A DNA stretch of 64,000 nt from Synechococcus sp. BIOS-U3-1 (GTDB taxonomy: Bacteria; Cyanobacteriota; Cyanobacteriia; PCC-6307; Cyanobiaceae). The stretch lies in the NCBI RefSeq assembly GCF_014279975.1, contig NZ_CP047936.1:1426001-1490000 (forward strand). Direction: 5' to 3'. The notes beneath the pieces are model-generated. The model ran no database searches. It had not been told where the DNA came from and saw only the letters and a list, made by a program, of their open reading frames with translations. Positions within the stretch are counted from its first letter, which is position 1; each line of letters begins with the position of its first letter. Shown here in pieces: positions 8,752-17,647 of the stretch. The position numbers and the translations under genes were made by a program.

Positions 8752-9330
8752 TTGCCCGTGCGGGCACTGGCCACCTGGAGCGGCGCTCTCGCCGGTTTGC
8801 TTCTGATCCTCGTCGGAAGCCTGATCCCGACTGCCCTGCTTTTGCCTCTGCCTGAATTGCCACCAGCCTTGTTGGGTCTGCCCAGCACCTGGCAGGTTCC
8901 GGCATTGCTCATCTGTGCCCTTGTCGCGGGCCCACGAGCGGGCGTGATCGCTTCAGTGGCTTATCTAACCATCGGCTTGGTGGACCTGCCTGTCTTCCAC
9001 GGAGGTGGAGGTTTCGCCTATGTGCTGAATCCAGGATTCGGATATCTAGCTGGGTTCGTCCCTGCCGCCTGGTTGACCGGTCGACTGGCCCAGCAGAACG
9101 GAATGAATGACATCGCCAGATTGACCCTCGCAGCCATGGCCGGCCTGCTCACCATCCAGGTCTGCGGTCTGCTCAATCTTGCTCTGGGAACTGCGCTGAA
9201 CCGCTGGAATGAACCCCTGATCGAGCTTGTCTTTAGCTACAGCCTTGGCCCCCTAGCGGCACAGCTGGCCCTGTGTTGCGCAGCTGGGCTGATCGCACGC
9301 GTAACCCGTCGTGTGCTCTGGGTGGAATGA
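8752..9330 (+). CDS. bioY: BioY-family biotin transporter substrate-binding subunit
   Basis: A 192-residue, six-helix membrane protein of the ECF S-component class. The LPSTWQVPALLICALVAGPR and IGLVDLPVFHGGGGFAYVLN segments are characteristic BioY blocks, with the GGGGFAYVLNPGFGYLAGF biotin site. BioY captures biotin and works alone or with ECF ATPases. The start is TTG 8752 or GTG 8758; no strong ribosome site decides. It overlaps lspA by ATGA and so begins a four-gene coupled run bioY-lspA-PBP-GTPase. Confidence 0.9.
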   Translation: MPVRALATWSGALAGLLLILVGSLIPTALLLPLPELPPALLGLPSTWQVPALLICALVAGPRAGVIASVAYLTIGLVDLPVFHGGGGFAYVLNPGFGYLAGFVPAAWLTGRLAQQNGMNDIARLTLAAMAGLLTIQVCGLLNLALGTALNRWNEPLIELVFSYSLGPLAAQLALCCAAGLIARVTRRVLWVE

Positions 9331-9833
9331 GCCGGAAGCATCCCATGAACAGTCGACCAGCCAGAAGCATGCGACGCGGCAGTGTCGTTGCGCTGAGTGT
9401 GCTCATGGTGGTTCTTGATCAGCTCAGCAAGCATTGGGCCAGAAGCGTCCTTCTTCCAGGAGGGTCGTTGCCCTTCATTCCCGGATTGCTGCAACTGAAT
9501 CTTGTACGCAACACCGGTGCTGCATTCAGTCTGTTCCGAGATTCCTCAATGCCTCTAGGGATCCTCAGCCTGGTGGTTGCCATCGGCGTCAGCATCTGGA
9601 TCTGGCGAGAAGCGCGACGCGATCTCTGGATGGGACTGGCCCTGGGCTTTCTGCTCGGAGGCACCATCGGCAATGGCATTGACCGCTGGCGACTCGGCCA
9701 TGTGACCGATTTTCTCGAACTTGTACCGATCCAGTTTCCGATCTTCAACTGGGCGGATGTCGCCATCAACCTGGCAGTCCTCTGCTTCGCCATCGACGCC
9801 TTCAGCAACAGAGATGATCAGACCAACAGCTGA
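9327..9833 (+). CDS. lspA: Lipoprotein signal peptidase (signal peptidase II)
   Basis: LspA cleaves prolipoprotein signal peptides after diacylglyceryl transfer. The 168-residue protein has four helices and both catalytic aspartates: LDQLSKHWA near residue 31 supports the first box, NRTG-type LVRNTGAAFS follows, then GNGIDRWRLGHVTDFLEL and FNWADVAINLAV carry the Asp pair. Start ATG 9327 overlaps the bioY stop. Its last 20 bases overlap the next gene's ATG at 9814. A putative client lipoprotein lies at 19307. Confidence 0.96.
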   Translation: MSRKHPMNSRPARSMRRGSVVALSVLMVVLDQLSKHWARSVLLPGGSLPFIPGLLQLNLVRNTGAAFSLFRDSSMPLGILSLVVAIGVSIWIWREARRDLWMGLALGFLLGGTIGNGIDRWRLGHVTDFLELVPIQFPIFNWADVAINLAVLCFAIDAFSNRDDQTNS

Positions 9834-11973
9834 GCCAAGGGAATTGGCCTCGCTGACCATTCATCAGCAGGATCAGGCTGAGCGAACCCTGCAACTGCAT
9901 GGCGAGGGATATCGGATTGGACGCGATACAGATGTGGAGATCCGCATCGACCATGCAGCCGTGAGTCGGCTGCATGCCCTACTGCAAAAGAAAGGTAGAA
10001 ACTGGATTCTCAAGGATCAAGGGTCAACCAACGGACTGTGGTGGCAAGGGCGACGTGTGCAGCAACTGGAGCTCAAGGACGGCGATCGGATCAGTTTTGC
10101 CCCAAGCCAAGAAGTGGATAGCCCCTGGATTGGCTTTGAGAGACCTCAACAACGACTTCATCAGCGCATCAAAAGGTCCCTGGGGATCAGCATCCTGTGT
10201 TGTCTCGGCGGTGCAGGACTGCTCTTGGGTCTGGCCACCCTCAACGTGCCGGTACGTGGACGACTCGCCAGCGTTCGGGGACCGCTTGCCATCTATGACG
10301 GCAACAACAAACCACTTAAGTCGGTTGATTCCAATCGACATCGTGAACTGAACAGCCTTGAAGCGTTTTCGCCGTTGTTAATTGATGCCTTGCTCAGCAG
10401 CGAGGACAATCGTTTCTGGTGGCATCCAGGGGTAGACCCTGTCGGCAGCTTGCGTGCTTTCGCGACCAACCTGACCGGCGGAAGGGTTCTCGAAGGTGGC
10501 AGCAGCCTCACCCAGCAACTGGCCCGAAGCCTTTACCCCGATCTCGTCGGTGAGGGCGACACCCTGGGACGTAAATGGCGCGAATTGCTGGTCGCGCTCC
10601 AGCTGGAAAGCCGTTTCAGCAAAGGGGAGCTGCTGCTCAGTTATCTCAACAGGGTGTACCTCGGAGTGGGTTGGGGATTCGAAGACAGCGCAAAGACCTT
10701 CTTTGATCAATCAGCAGCTGATCTGAGCGTGGAACAGGCTGCCCTGCTCGTTGGACTGTTGCCATCTCCCAATGGTCATGATCCCTGCCGTCACCCACAG
10801 CGGGCCCTTGAAGCCCGCAACCGAGTGATTAACAAGATGGCCGATTCCGGTCGCCTTTCACTCGACGCTGCTCGTCTGGCGCGACGTCAACCCATCCAGC
10901 TAGCACCCCAGGCCTGCAGCCGAACTGCTCTGACCCGATCAGCACCCTTTTACACCGATCAGGTGCGCAGGGACCTGACAGCACTCGTGGGTCCGGAAGT
11001 GGCCGCAGAAGGTAATTTCCTCATCGAAACCCACCTTGACCCCCTCCTGCAGTCGGTGGTGGAACGGCAACTGCGCTCTCTGGTCAGCAATGCCGGTGGA
11101 CTTGGCGTGAGTGAGGGGGCCGCCGTGGTGATCGATAGCAGCACAGGCGGAGTCCTGGCGATCGCCGGTGGACGTGACTACCGCTTCAGTCAGTTCAACC
11201 GTGCATCTATGGCCCTGAGACAGCCAGGCAGCACGTTCAAGCTGATGACTTACTTGGCTGCTCTGGAAAGGGGAATCAAACCCAGCGAAACCGTTGACTG
11301 CAGTTCTCTGAACTGGAGAGGCCAGCGCTTTGAAAGTAGCTGCAAAGGCCGCCTCAGCCTCTCCAAAGCCTTTGCCACCAGCAGCAACACAGCGGCTCTG
11401 CGCCTGGCTCAGCGCGTTGGGCTTGAACAAGTGGTTCGCCAAGCCAGAGCGCTTGGCATCACAACACCACTGGATCCAGTTCCAGGCCTCGCACTTGGCC
11501 AGAGCGAAGTCCGACTGATCGAACTGACAGGAGCCTATGCAGCCGTTCTCAACAAGGGAGAGTGGAAGCCACCCAACACGATTCGTCGGTTGCTCGATGC
11601 GGAAACATGTCGCGACGACAAACTGCGTGGTTGCGGCAGCCTTGCCGGAGACGATCAGCGTGGCGTGAACCCTGGACGTAAGGCTGTCCGCAGCGACAGC
11701 GCGGCTCAGATGCAGGCCTTACTGCGCGCAGTTGTACGCAATGGAACCGGCACTGCTGCATCACTCGGGGGACAGGAAGGGGGAAAGACCGGAACCACCA
11801 ATGAAGGCCGAGATCTGCTGTTCGTGGGCTACGAGCCCACACGCCGCTGGGTGCTTGGCATCTGGCTTGGCAATGACGACAACAGCCCCTCCGCGAGCTC
11901 AAGCGCCCTTGCGGCATCGCTCTGGGCTGACATCATCCGCGCGGCGGGACGAGGAGGGCTCAACGGAGGATGA
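9814..11973 (+). CDS. FHA-domain class A penicillin-binding protein
   Basis: A 719-residue bifunctional peptidoglycan synthase. Residues about 10-95 form a forkhead-associated (FHA) domain (YRIGRDTDVEIRI, VSRLHALL, DQGSTNGLWW), normally a phosphothreonine reader. A membrane helix follows (ISILCCLGGAGLLLGLATL). The glycosyltransferase-51 domain shows SSEDNRFWWHPGVDPVG and EGGSSLTQQLARSL; the transpeptidase has PGSTFKLM (catalytic Ser), SSNTAALRL and GGKTGTTNE. The cytoplasmic FHA fusion suggests regulation by Ser/Thr kinases, which is inference. It overlaps lspA by 20 bases and the GTPase gene by ATGA. Confidence 0.93.
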   Translation: MIRPTAEPRELASLTIHQQDQAERTLQLHGEGYRIGRDTDVEIRIDHAAVSRLHALLQKKGRNWILKDQGSTNGLWWQGRRVQQLELKDGDRISFAPSQEVDSPWIGFERPQQRLHQRIKRSLGISILCCLGGAGLLLGLATLNVPVRGRLASVRGPLAIYDGNNKPLKSVDSNRHRELNSLEAFSPLLIDALLSSEDNRFWWHPGVDPVGSLRAFATNLTGGRVLEGGSSLTQQLARSLYPDLVGEGDTLGRKWRELLVALQLESRFSKGELLLSYLNRVYLGVGWGFEDSAKTFFDQSAADLSVEQAALLVGLLPSPNGHDPCRHPQRALEARNRVINKMADSGRLSLDAARLARRQPIQLAPQACSRTALTRSAPFYTDQVRRDLTALVGPEVAAEGNFLIETHLDPLLQSVVERQLRSLVSNAGGLGVSEGAAVVIDSSTGGVLAIAGGRDYRFSQFNRASMALRQPGSTFKLMTYLAALERGIKPSETVDCSSLNWRGQRFESSCKGRLSLSKAFATSSNTAALRLAQRVGLEQVVRQARALGITTPLDPVPGLALGQSEVRLIELTGAYAAVLNKGEWKPPNTIRRLLDAETCRDDKLRGCGSLAGDDQRGVNPGRKAVRSDSAAQMQALLRAVVRNGTGTAASLGGQEGGKTGTTNEGRDLLFVGYEPTRRWVLGIWLGNDDNSPSASSSALAASLWADIIRAAGRGGLNGG

Positions 11974-13568
11974 AGGGGTCAACACGTTGGATTCTGTTTG
12001 GAGCCGCTGGTTTGATCGCCCTCATGGTGATTGGCCTGGTGCTGCAGGGAATCCGAAACCTGCTGTGGGATCTGAGTTACTGGCTGCCTCCCTGGCTGGT
12101 CGGTCCCGTGCTGCTGATCGGAACGGTTCTGCTTGTGGCTGTCGTCATTCAGTTCGTGCTGCCATGGCTGCGTCATTGGCGCACACAGGGTTGGCGTCGG
12201 CACGCGTCATCTCCCGAGGACAGACCGGCACCGACAAGCAGTAGAGACGCCGCGGAACAGAGCCTGTCCAGCGTGGATCGTCTGCTGGAACGACTTCAAG
12301 ACGATGTGGCACGTCAGTCTCTGCTGCAGGAACGGCAACGGGTCGCGAGGGAACTGGAACGTGGTGATCTCGTGCTTGTGGTCTTCGGCACTGGATCTAG
12401 TGGGAAGACTTCCCTAATCCGTGCCCTGCTCAAAGAGATCGTCGGCGATGTTGGCGCCGCAATGGGCTCCACCAGCGAAAGTCGCAGTTACAGGCTCCGG
12501 CTCAAAGGTCTGGAGCGTGGGGTACTGCTCGTGGACACGCCGGGAATCCTCGAATCAGGACAGGAAGGGAGGGGACGCGAGCAGGAGGCACGTCGCCAAG
12601 CCAGCAGAGCGGATCTGATGATCGTTGTGGTCGATGGCGATCTGCGCAAGAGCGAACTCAACGTGGTTCAAAGCCTGTCGGGACTGGGCAAGCGTCTTGT
12701 GCTGGTACTCAATAAGTGTGATCTGAGAGGTGAGGAGGAGGAACGCAGGTTGCTTCAGCTGTTGCGGCAACGCTGCGCGGAATGGCTGCAACCCGAGGAT
12801 GTCATTCCTGCAAGCGCACGCCCCCAATCACTGCCCCGTCCTGGTCAACGTCCCGTTCAGCCACCAGCCGAAATCGGCTTGCTGGTCAGACGGTTAGCGG
12901 CAGTGCTTCATGCCGATGGAGAGGAACTGCTAGCAGACAACATCCTTCTGCAATGCAGAGATCTTGGCTCCGCCGGTAGGGATCTTCTCGACCGTCAGCG
13001 CACGGACGAGGCCCGGAGAATCGTCGATCGCTACACATGGATTAGTGCCGGTGTCGTCGCCGCAACGCCATTACCCGGAATCGATTTACTGGGTACAGCG
13101 GCCGTGAATGCCCAGATGGTGATGGAGGTGGGAGCGGTGTATGGCATCCAGCTGACTCGTGGCAGGGCCCAGGAGCTAGCCATCTCGGTGGGCAGGACCC
13201 TTGCTGGGCTGGGGGTGGTCAAAGGCGGAGTAGCTCTAATCGGTACAGCGTTGAGTGTGAACCTGCCGACCCTGCTACTCGGTCGGGCGGTACAGGGTGT
13301 GGCCGCCGGCTGGCTCACCAGAATCGCGGGTGCCAGTTTCATGACCTACTTCCAACAGGATCAAGACTGGGGCGACGGCGGAGTGCAGGACGTGGTTCAG
13401 CACCACTACGAGCTCAACCAGCGAGATCGCTCTCTTCAGGACTTTCTGAAGGCGGCACTGCGGCGGGTGGTGGAGCCCTTACAGCAGGAGGCAAAGAAAC
13501 GACTTCCGCCCCGGCCAGGGCCTCGGGCGGCGGAGGACGCATCGGACCGCGGCTATCAAGAACCGTGA
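11970..13568 (+). CDS. Membrane-anchored GTPase with DUF697-like C-terminus
   Basis: The 532-residue protein has two N-terminal helices (WILFGAAGLIALMVIGLVLQ; GPVLLIGTVLLVAVVIQFVL), a GTP-binding domain with G1 GTGSSGKTSLI, G3 VDTPGILESG and G4 LVLNKCDL, and a C-terminal hydrophobic region (WISAGVVAATPLPGIDLLGT) of the DUF697/YcjF type. Such GTPases are common in cyanobacteria, with no settled role. It is the last gene of the bioY run and overlaps by 155 bases the convergent small membrane protein gene. Coupling to the PBP hints at envelope function, but that is inference. Confidence 0.88.
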   Translation: MKGSTRWILFGAAGLIALMVIGLVLQGIRNLLWDLSYWLPPWLVGPVLLIGTVLLVAVVIQFVLPWLRHWRTQGWRRHASSPEDRPAPTSSRDAAEQSLSSVDRLLERLQDDVARQSLLQERQRVARELERGDLVLVVFGTGSSGKTSLIRALLKEIVGDVGAAMGSTSESRSYRLRLKGLERGVLLVDTPGILESGQEGRGREQEARRQASRADLMIVVVDGDLRKSELNVVQSLSGLGKRLVLVLNKCDLRGEEEERRLLQLLRQRCAEWLQPEDVIPASARPQSLPRPGQRPVQPPAEIGLLVRRLAAVLHADGEELLADNILLQCRDLGSAGRDLLDRQRTDEARRIVDRYTWISAGVVAATPLPGIDLLGTAAVNAQMVMEVGAVYGIQLTRGRAQELAISVGRTLAGLGVVKGGVALIGTALSVNLPTLLLGRAVQGVAAGWLTRIAGASFMTYFQQDQDWGDGGVQDVVQHHYELNQRDRSLQDFLKAALRRVVEPLQQEAKKRLPPRPGPRAAEDASDRGYQEP

Positions 13569-13659
13569 TCAGACCGAGATACAACACACCAATCAGCACT
13601 GACATGGCTCCGGTCACGATGGCAACCCAGCGTCCTCGCTCGTTCTTTGCTGCAGGCAT
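13414..13659 (-). CDS. Small single-pass membrane protein, proline-rich tail
   Basis: The 81-residue protein begins MPAAKNERGRWVAIVTGAMS and has one clear helix (VAIVTGAMSVLIGVLYLGLITVL), then LDSRGPMRPPPPEALAGA and a Pro/Ala-rich tail. The GRWVAIVTG-helix-RGPMRPPPPEAL arrangement recurs in cyanobacteria as I remember it, but has no assigned function. Its ATG overlaps the stop of the decarboxylase gene (TGATG at 13661-13657), so it is coupled to that gene, while its 3' part overlaps the convergent GTPase gene by 155 bases. The reading frame is therefore doubly constrained there. Confidence 0.75.
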   Translation of the reverse strand: MPAAKNERGRWVAIVTGAMSVLIGVLYLGLITVLDSRGPMRPPPPEALAGAEVVSLPPAVRAPPPAAVPPSESPEESDLAG

Positions 13660-15107
13660 CACACCATCTCCCGTGAACAGTCGTTCAGTTCGGCCGCCAG
13701 TTGGTCAATCAGCGCATTGGAGGTGTGGGGATTGCCCAGCACCACTTTGATGCGATGCCGTCCTTGATGAACCGGTCTGGACACCATGATCTGCCGATCA
13801 AGCAGCCGTTGTCGCACAGCTGCTGACCATTGATCGCAACGCGCTGAATCCGCTCCAAGCGGAGCACAGGCAAGCAAATGGAGGGGACCTGAGGTGATCT
13901 CCATTGCAGTGGAATCAAGACCCTGTTCCAGGCGCTGACGTCTCAGCAGAGCTTTCTCCAGCACTTCATTGATCCCCTGCTCACCCAGTTGACGCAACCC
14001 GAGCCAGAGCTTGAGGATCTCTGCAGAGCGACTTCCCTGAAGCCCGAGTTCTCCGCCATGGGCAACAGCGGAGGCGGGTTCCATATAGGGAAGGCCAGTG
14101 TGGAATGTCTCCTGAAGGGTTGACTGATCACGGACCAGTAGAAGAGACGAAGTCTTGGCAATTCCGAGCAGCTTCTGAGGGTTCACCGTGATGGAATCGG
14201 CCTGGCCAAGCCCAGCCATCAAGTTCGATGTGCCAGGGCAGAGAGCAAAGACAGCACCGATCGCTCCATCTACGTGCAGCCAAAGGGCATGATCCCTGCA
14301 GAACTGAGCCAGAGCGGGAATCGGATCGATCGCTCCGCGCACTGTCGTGCCCGCTGTCGCCACCACTGCGATGCAAGGTCGGTTGTGCTTCGTCAGCCCC
14401 TGCAGATGCTCTTGCAGCTTTGAAATGTCCATGCGTCCTTGTGGATCAACCGGAACGCGTTGAATGCCATCAGGCCTCAGCCCCATCACCCTGGCCGCCT
14501 TCTGCAGTGACACGTGAGCGTCATCACTGATCAAAATCACCGCATTGGGGTCATGGTCCAGACCCATCCGATGTCGGGCAGTCACCAGAGCAGTGAGATT
14601 GCTGAGGGAGCCACCGCTCGCAGCGACACCGCCAGCACCATCGGGCAATTCAAAACGGGCAGCAAACCAACTACAGAGCTGACGCTCCAGTTGACTGAGA
14701 CTCGGTGACAGCTCTTCGGCCAGCAGATTGTTGTTCAGTCCGGCGCAGATCAGTTCAGCAGCGATTGACGCTGTATTGGGAGGAGGGTCCAGATGCGCGA
14801 GTGCACCTGGATGGTTGGGCTGGTATGCCCCATCCATTAACTGCTGAAGATCATCCAGCAGACGGTCCGGAGCCACACCCTGCCTTTCAGGGAACGCCTC
14901 GGGGAGCAGCCGCAGAGCTGGCAGCGGCGATCGTTTGGAAGCTGACCCGAGCCATTCACACAGGCGAGCACTGGCGTCCTCCAGGAACCGCTGCAATTGC
15001 GGATCCAGCGCATCGGAGGGTGCAAATGCGGACAGTTCCGTCGCAGTTGATGGCGCCGATGAAGTCCTGGAGGATCCGAGCAAGGATGGAGCGGAAGGAA
15101 CAGCCAT
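13659..15107 (-). CDS. PLP-dependent decarboxylase (group II amino acid decarboxylase family)
   Basis: A 482-residue fold-type I enzyme like aromatic-L-amino-acid/glutamate/2,4-diaminobutyrate decarboxylases. It has the substrate loop GALAHLDPPPNTASIAAE, cofactor-stacking GGVAASGGSLSNLTAL, the TAGTTVRGAIDPI block, the aspartate of WLHVDGAIGAV and the Schiff-base lysine in VNPQKLLGIAKTSSLLLV. Family members feed amine or siderophore precursors; the substrate here is not predictable. ATG 15107 is chosen over the 30-residue extension to 15197, which would overlap the divergent deaminase gene. Confidence 0.87.
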   Translation of the reverse strand: MAVPSAPSLLGSSRTSSAPSTATELSAFAPSDALDPQLQRFLEDASARLCEWLGSASKRSPLPALRLLPEAFPERQGVAPDRLLDDLQQLMDGAYQPNHPGALAHLDPPPNTASIAAELICAGLNNNLLAEELSPSLSQLERQLCSWFAARFELPDGAGGVAASGGSLSNLTALVTARHRMGLDHDPNAVILISDDAHVSLQKAARVMGLRPDGIQRVPVDPQGRMDISKLQEHLQGLTKHNRPCIAVVATAGTTVRGAIDPIPALAQFCRDHALWLHVDGAIGAVFALCPGTSNLMAGLGQADSITVNPQKLLGIAKTSSLLLVRDQSTLQETFHTGLPYMEPASAVAHGGELGLQGSRSAEILKLWLGLRQLGEQGINEVLEKALLRRQRLEQGLDSTAMEITSGPLHLLACAPLGADSARCDQWSAAVRQRLLDRQIMVSRPVHQGRHRIKVVLGNPHTSNALIDQLAAELNDCSREMV

Positions 15108-15149
15108 TCTCACCTGCGGTGGCACATTGGACACCTGTGCACGTTTGGG

Positions 15150-15677
15150 GTGGATGTGCGACTGACACCGGTCGAGATGGAGACCGTTGAGATGCACGCC
15201 TGGATGCGCCGCCTGCTCCGACGTGCCGAGCGACTGGGTGAGTCGGGAGAGATCCCTGTCAGTGCGTTGGTGTTGGATACGAAGGGACGATGCATCGGAT
15301 ATGGCAGCAACCGGCGCGAATCGGCTTCAGATCCACTCGGGCATGCGGAACTGGTGGCTCTACGCCAAGCATCCTTGATTCTCGGCGACTGGAGACTGAA
15401 TCAGTGCACACTGATCGTGACGCTGGAACCCTGTCCGATGTGTGCAGGAGCTCTCGTCCAAGCCCGCGTTGGTCAGGTGATCTACGGAGCGCACGATCCC
15501 AAACGTGGTGGCCTGGGAAGCACGATTGATCTCTCAAAACACTCCAGTTCTCACCATCACATGAAAGTCGTGGGAGGCGTGATGGAGAGTGAAGCATCCG
15601 CCCTACTGGGGCGCTGGTTTAGGCAGCGACGGCAGCATTCTGCCGGAACCGTGGCAGTTCGGTCTCAAAGAGATTGA
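15150..15677 (+). CDS. tadA: tRNA(Arg) adenosine-34 deaminase family protein
   Basis: A 175-residue zinc deaminase with the catalytic HAELVAL motif and the two zinc cysteines in TLEPCPMCAGALV, plus the downstream VIYGAHDPKRGGLGS typical of TadA. TadA converts A34 to inosine in tRNA-Arg(ACG), which is essential for decoding CGN codons. The start is GTG 15150 or ATG 15177. The last 59 bases overlap the convergent aminotransferase gene. A CMP/dCMP deaminase relative is possible, but the spacing favours TadA. Confidence 0.88.
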   Translation: MDVRLTPVEMETVEMHAWMRRLLRRAERLGESGEIPVSALVLDTKGRCIGYGSNRRESASDPLGHAELVALRQASLILGDWRLNQCTLIVTLEPCPMCAGALVQARVGQVIYGAHDPKRGGLGSTIDLSKHSSSHHHMKVVGGVMESEASALLGRWFRQRRQHSAGTVAVRSQRD

Positions 15678-16797
15678 GCAGGCGATCCACATTTTCAGGG
15701 GTGGAGTTGTAGCCCATCAGACCGATCCGCCAGATTTTGCCGGCAAGCACACCGAGACCTCCTCCCACTTCGATGCCGTGGTTGTTGAGCAGGTGAGAAG
15801 AGAAAGCCTTGCCATCCACACCCTCGGGAATACGAACCGTGGTGAGCGTCGGCAATCTCAGCTCTTCGGGCACATGCATCTCTAGGCCGAGTGATTCAAG
15901 GCCAGTCCAGAGGGCTTCCGCGTTACGACGGTGACGTGCCCAGGCATTATCGAGTCCTTCTTCGGCGAGAAGACGTAGTGCTTCACGCATGCCGAAGTTC
16001 ATATTGACTGGCGCAGTGTGGTGATAAACACGGTTGCTGCCCCAGTACTGGTTCAACAGCGAGACATCTAGATACCAGTTGGGAACTTTGTCTTTTCGAG
16101 CAGCCAGCTTGGCCTCTGCCCGCGGGCCCATCGTGAAGGGACCAAGGCCAGGAGGGCAGCTGAGACCCTTCTGGCTGCAGCTGTAGGCCAGATCAACTTT
16201 CCAGGAATCCAGATAGAGCGGCACACCACCAAGGGAGGTCACTGTGTCGAGCAAAAGCAGGCAATCATGCTCACGGCAAAGATCACCGACACCCTCCATC
16301 GGCTGGCAGATCCCAGTGGACGTTTCGGCATGGACCATTGCAAAGATCGCAGGCTTGTGCTTCTTGATCCCTGCTTCAATCTCTTCAAGGGTGAAAGCCT
16401 CACCCCAAGGCTTCTCAATCACCTGCACATTGGCGCGGTAACGACCAGCCATGTCCATCAGGCGATTACCGAAGTAACCCTTCACAGCAACCAGAACCGT
16501 GTCTCCGGATTCAACGGTGTTCGCCAATGTGGCTTCCATCGCTGAACTACCTGTGCCACTCATCGGCAGCGTCAGGCGGTTGTCGGTCTGCCAGGCGTAA
16601 CGCAAGAGCTCCTGCACCTCACCCATGAGTTCCACGTACAACGGGTCAAGGTGACCAATTGGTGTGCGTGAAAGGGCCTGAAGAACGGTGGGATGGGCGT
16701 TGGAGGGTCCGGGACCCAGCAACAGACGGTCGGGTGTGTCAATCGGACCGATGGAAGATCGATGGCACGAGTCAACCGAAAGGTGAGGGTGTGTCAT
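15619..16797 (-). CDS. Alanine/serine-glyoxylate aminotransferase family protein
   Basis: The 392-residue class V aminotransferase begins its fold with LLLGPGPSNAHPTVLQAL and has MSGTGSSAMEATLAN (phosphate loop), the LLLDTVTSLGGVPLYLDSW aspartate and the PLP lysine in YSCSQKGLSCPPGLG. It transfers the amino group from Ala or Ser to glyoxylate, which in cyanobacteria recycles photorespiratory glyoxylate to glycine. C-terminal GIEVGGGLGVLAGKIWRIG matches the family. It overlaps tadA at the 3' end and stands alone upstream. Confidence 0.92.
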   Translation of the reverse strand: MTHPHLSVDSCHRSSIGPIDTPDRLLLGPGPSNAHPTVLQALSRTPIGHLDPLYVELMGEVQELLRYAWQTDNRLTLPMSGTGSSAMEATLANTVESGDTVLVAVKGYFGNRLMDMAGRYRANVQVIEKPWGEAFTLEEIEAGIKKHKPAIFAMVHAETSTGICQPMEGVGDLCREHDCLLLLDTVTSLGGVPLYLDSWKVDLAYSCSQKGLSCPPGLGPFTMGPRAEAKLAARKDKVPNWYLDVSLLNQYWGSNRVYHHTAPVNMNFGMREALRLLAEEGLDNAWARHRRNAEALWTGLESLGLEMHVPEELRLPTLTTVRIPEGVDGKAFSSHLLNNHGIEVGGGLGVLAGKIWRIGLMGYNSTPENVDRLLNLFETELPRFRQNAAVAA

Positions 16798-16908
16798 CGG
16801 CGAAGCCGGAACCGGAAATCAATGGCGAGAAGCCTACGCATCAATCGGGCAAAAATTGGTCGTGAACGAACACTCCGACGCTGCTTGAAATGATTCGGAG
16901 ACTTTTAA

Positions 16909-17433
16909 TCAGCGCTGACGCACATCACTTGCGGCAAGTCCAGAGGCCATGTGCTCGAACGGCTGACGCACAAGTGCGCAGCGATCCTGACGAACACCCT
17001 CGTTCAGAAGGCGCTCACAGAGGACATCAGCAAGAAGCACCATGCTCCTGACGGTCGGCCCAGTAGGAACACCAAGAGACTTGTAGGTATCGTCCAGCCC
17101 GTTCAAGACCCGCTCGTTGAGGATGGTGCTATCGCCCGCGATCAAGGAGTAGCTGGCATAGCGAAGGAAATAATCCATATCTCTCAGACAAGCTGCCAAG
17201 CGACGGGTTGTATAAGCATTTCCACCGGGAAGCAACAGCTCAGGGTCCGCCTGAAAAAGCCTTTGACTGGCCTCGCGCACCAGATCCGAGGCTTCACGGT
17301 TGATGATTTCAACAGCTAAGACGCGCACTTCGGCTTCGTCGAAGTAGCTCTCGATGCGATTAATCGCAGAACGATCGAGATAGCGACCCAGCTGGTCGTA
17401 CTGGCCGATCAGTCCGGTGATGGCATCGCGCAT
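16909..17433 (-). CDS. apcF: Allophycocyanin beta-18 subunit (phycobilisome core)
   Basis: A phycobiliprotein beta-type subunit of 174 residues. It starts MRDAITGLIGQYDQLGRYLD and has ELLLPGGNAYTTRRLAACLR with the chromophore-binding Cys, then DMDYFLRYASYSLIAGD and LGVPTGPTVRSM. The divergence from ApcB and the isolated position fit ApcF, which pairs with the ApcE linker in the core and helps funnel energy to photosystem II. A longer frame to 17496 exists but lacks family similarity. It is divergent from glnA with 214 bases between start codons. Confidence 0.88.
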   Translation of the reverse strand: MRDAITGLIGQYDQLGRYLDRSAINRIESYFDEAEVRVLAVEIINREASDLVREASQRLFQADPELLLPGGNAYTTRRLAACLRDMDYFLRYASYSLIAGDSTILNERVLNGLDDTYKSLGVPTGPTVRSMVLLADVLCERLLNEGVRQDRCALVRQPFEHMASGLAASDVRQR

Positions 17434-17647
17434 GCAAGCCCTGTCCACGTTGGTTGGAAGGTAACACCGACAACGCGTTGAAACCTGCTCCAGCAAAGGC
17501 GATCACGGCAATCTGACAGAAACGGTTACTAAGAGCCTTCAGAGAGGCAGCCACGAAGACGGAAAGCCAAAAGGTGCCCGTTGATACAAAACCGCTGCGG
17601 ATCGATATCTACGGTCGTGGCGATTTGTATGGGCTCCATTCCCCGCC

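Noticed and set aside
17450..17640. Search for an NtcA operator (GTA-N8-TAC) before glnA.
   Set aside because: Only GTA-N8-AAC near 17460 was found, one mismatch and far from the start; too weak to annotate.
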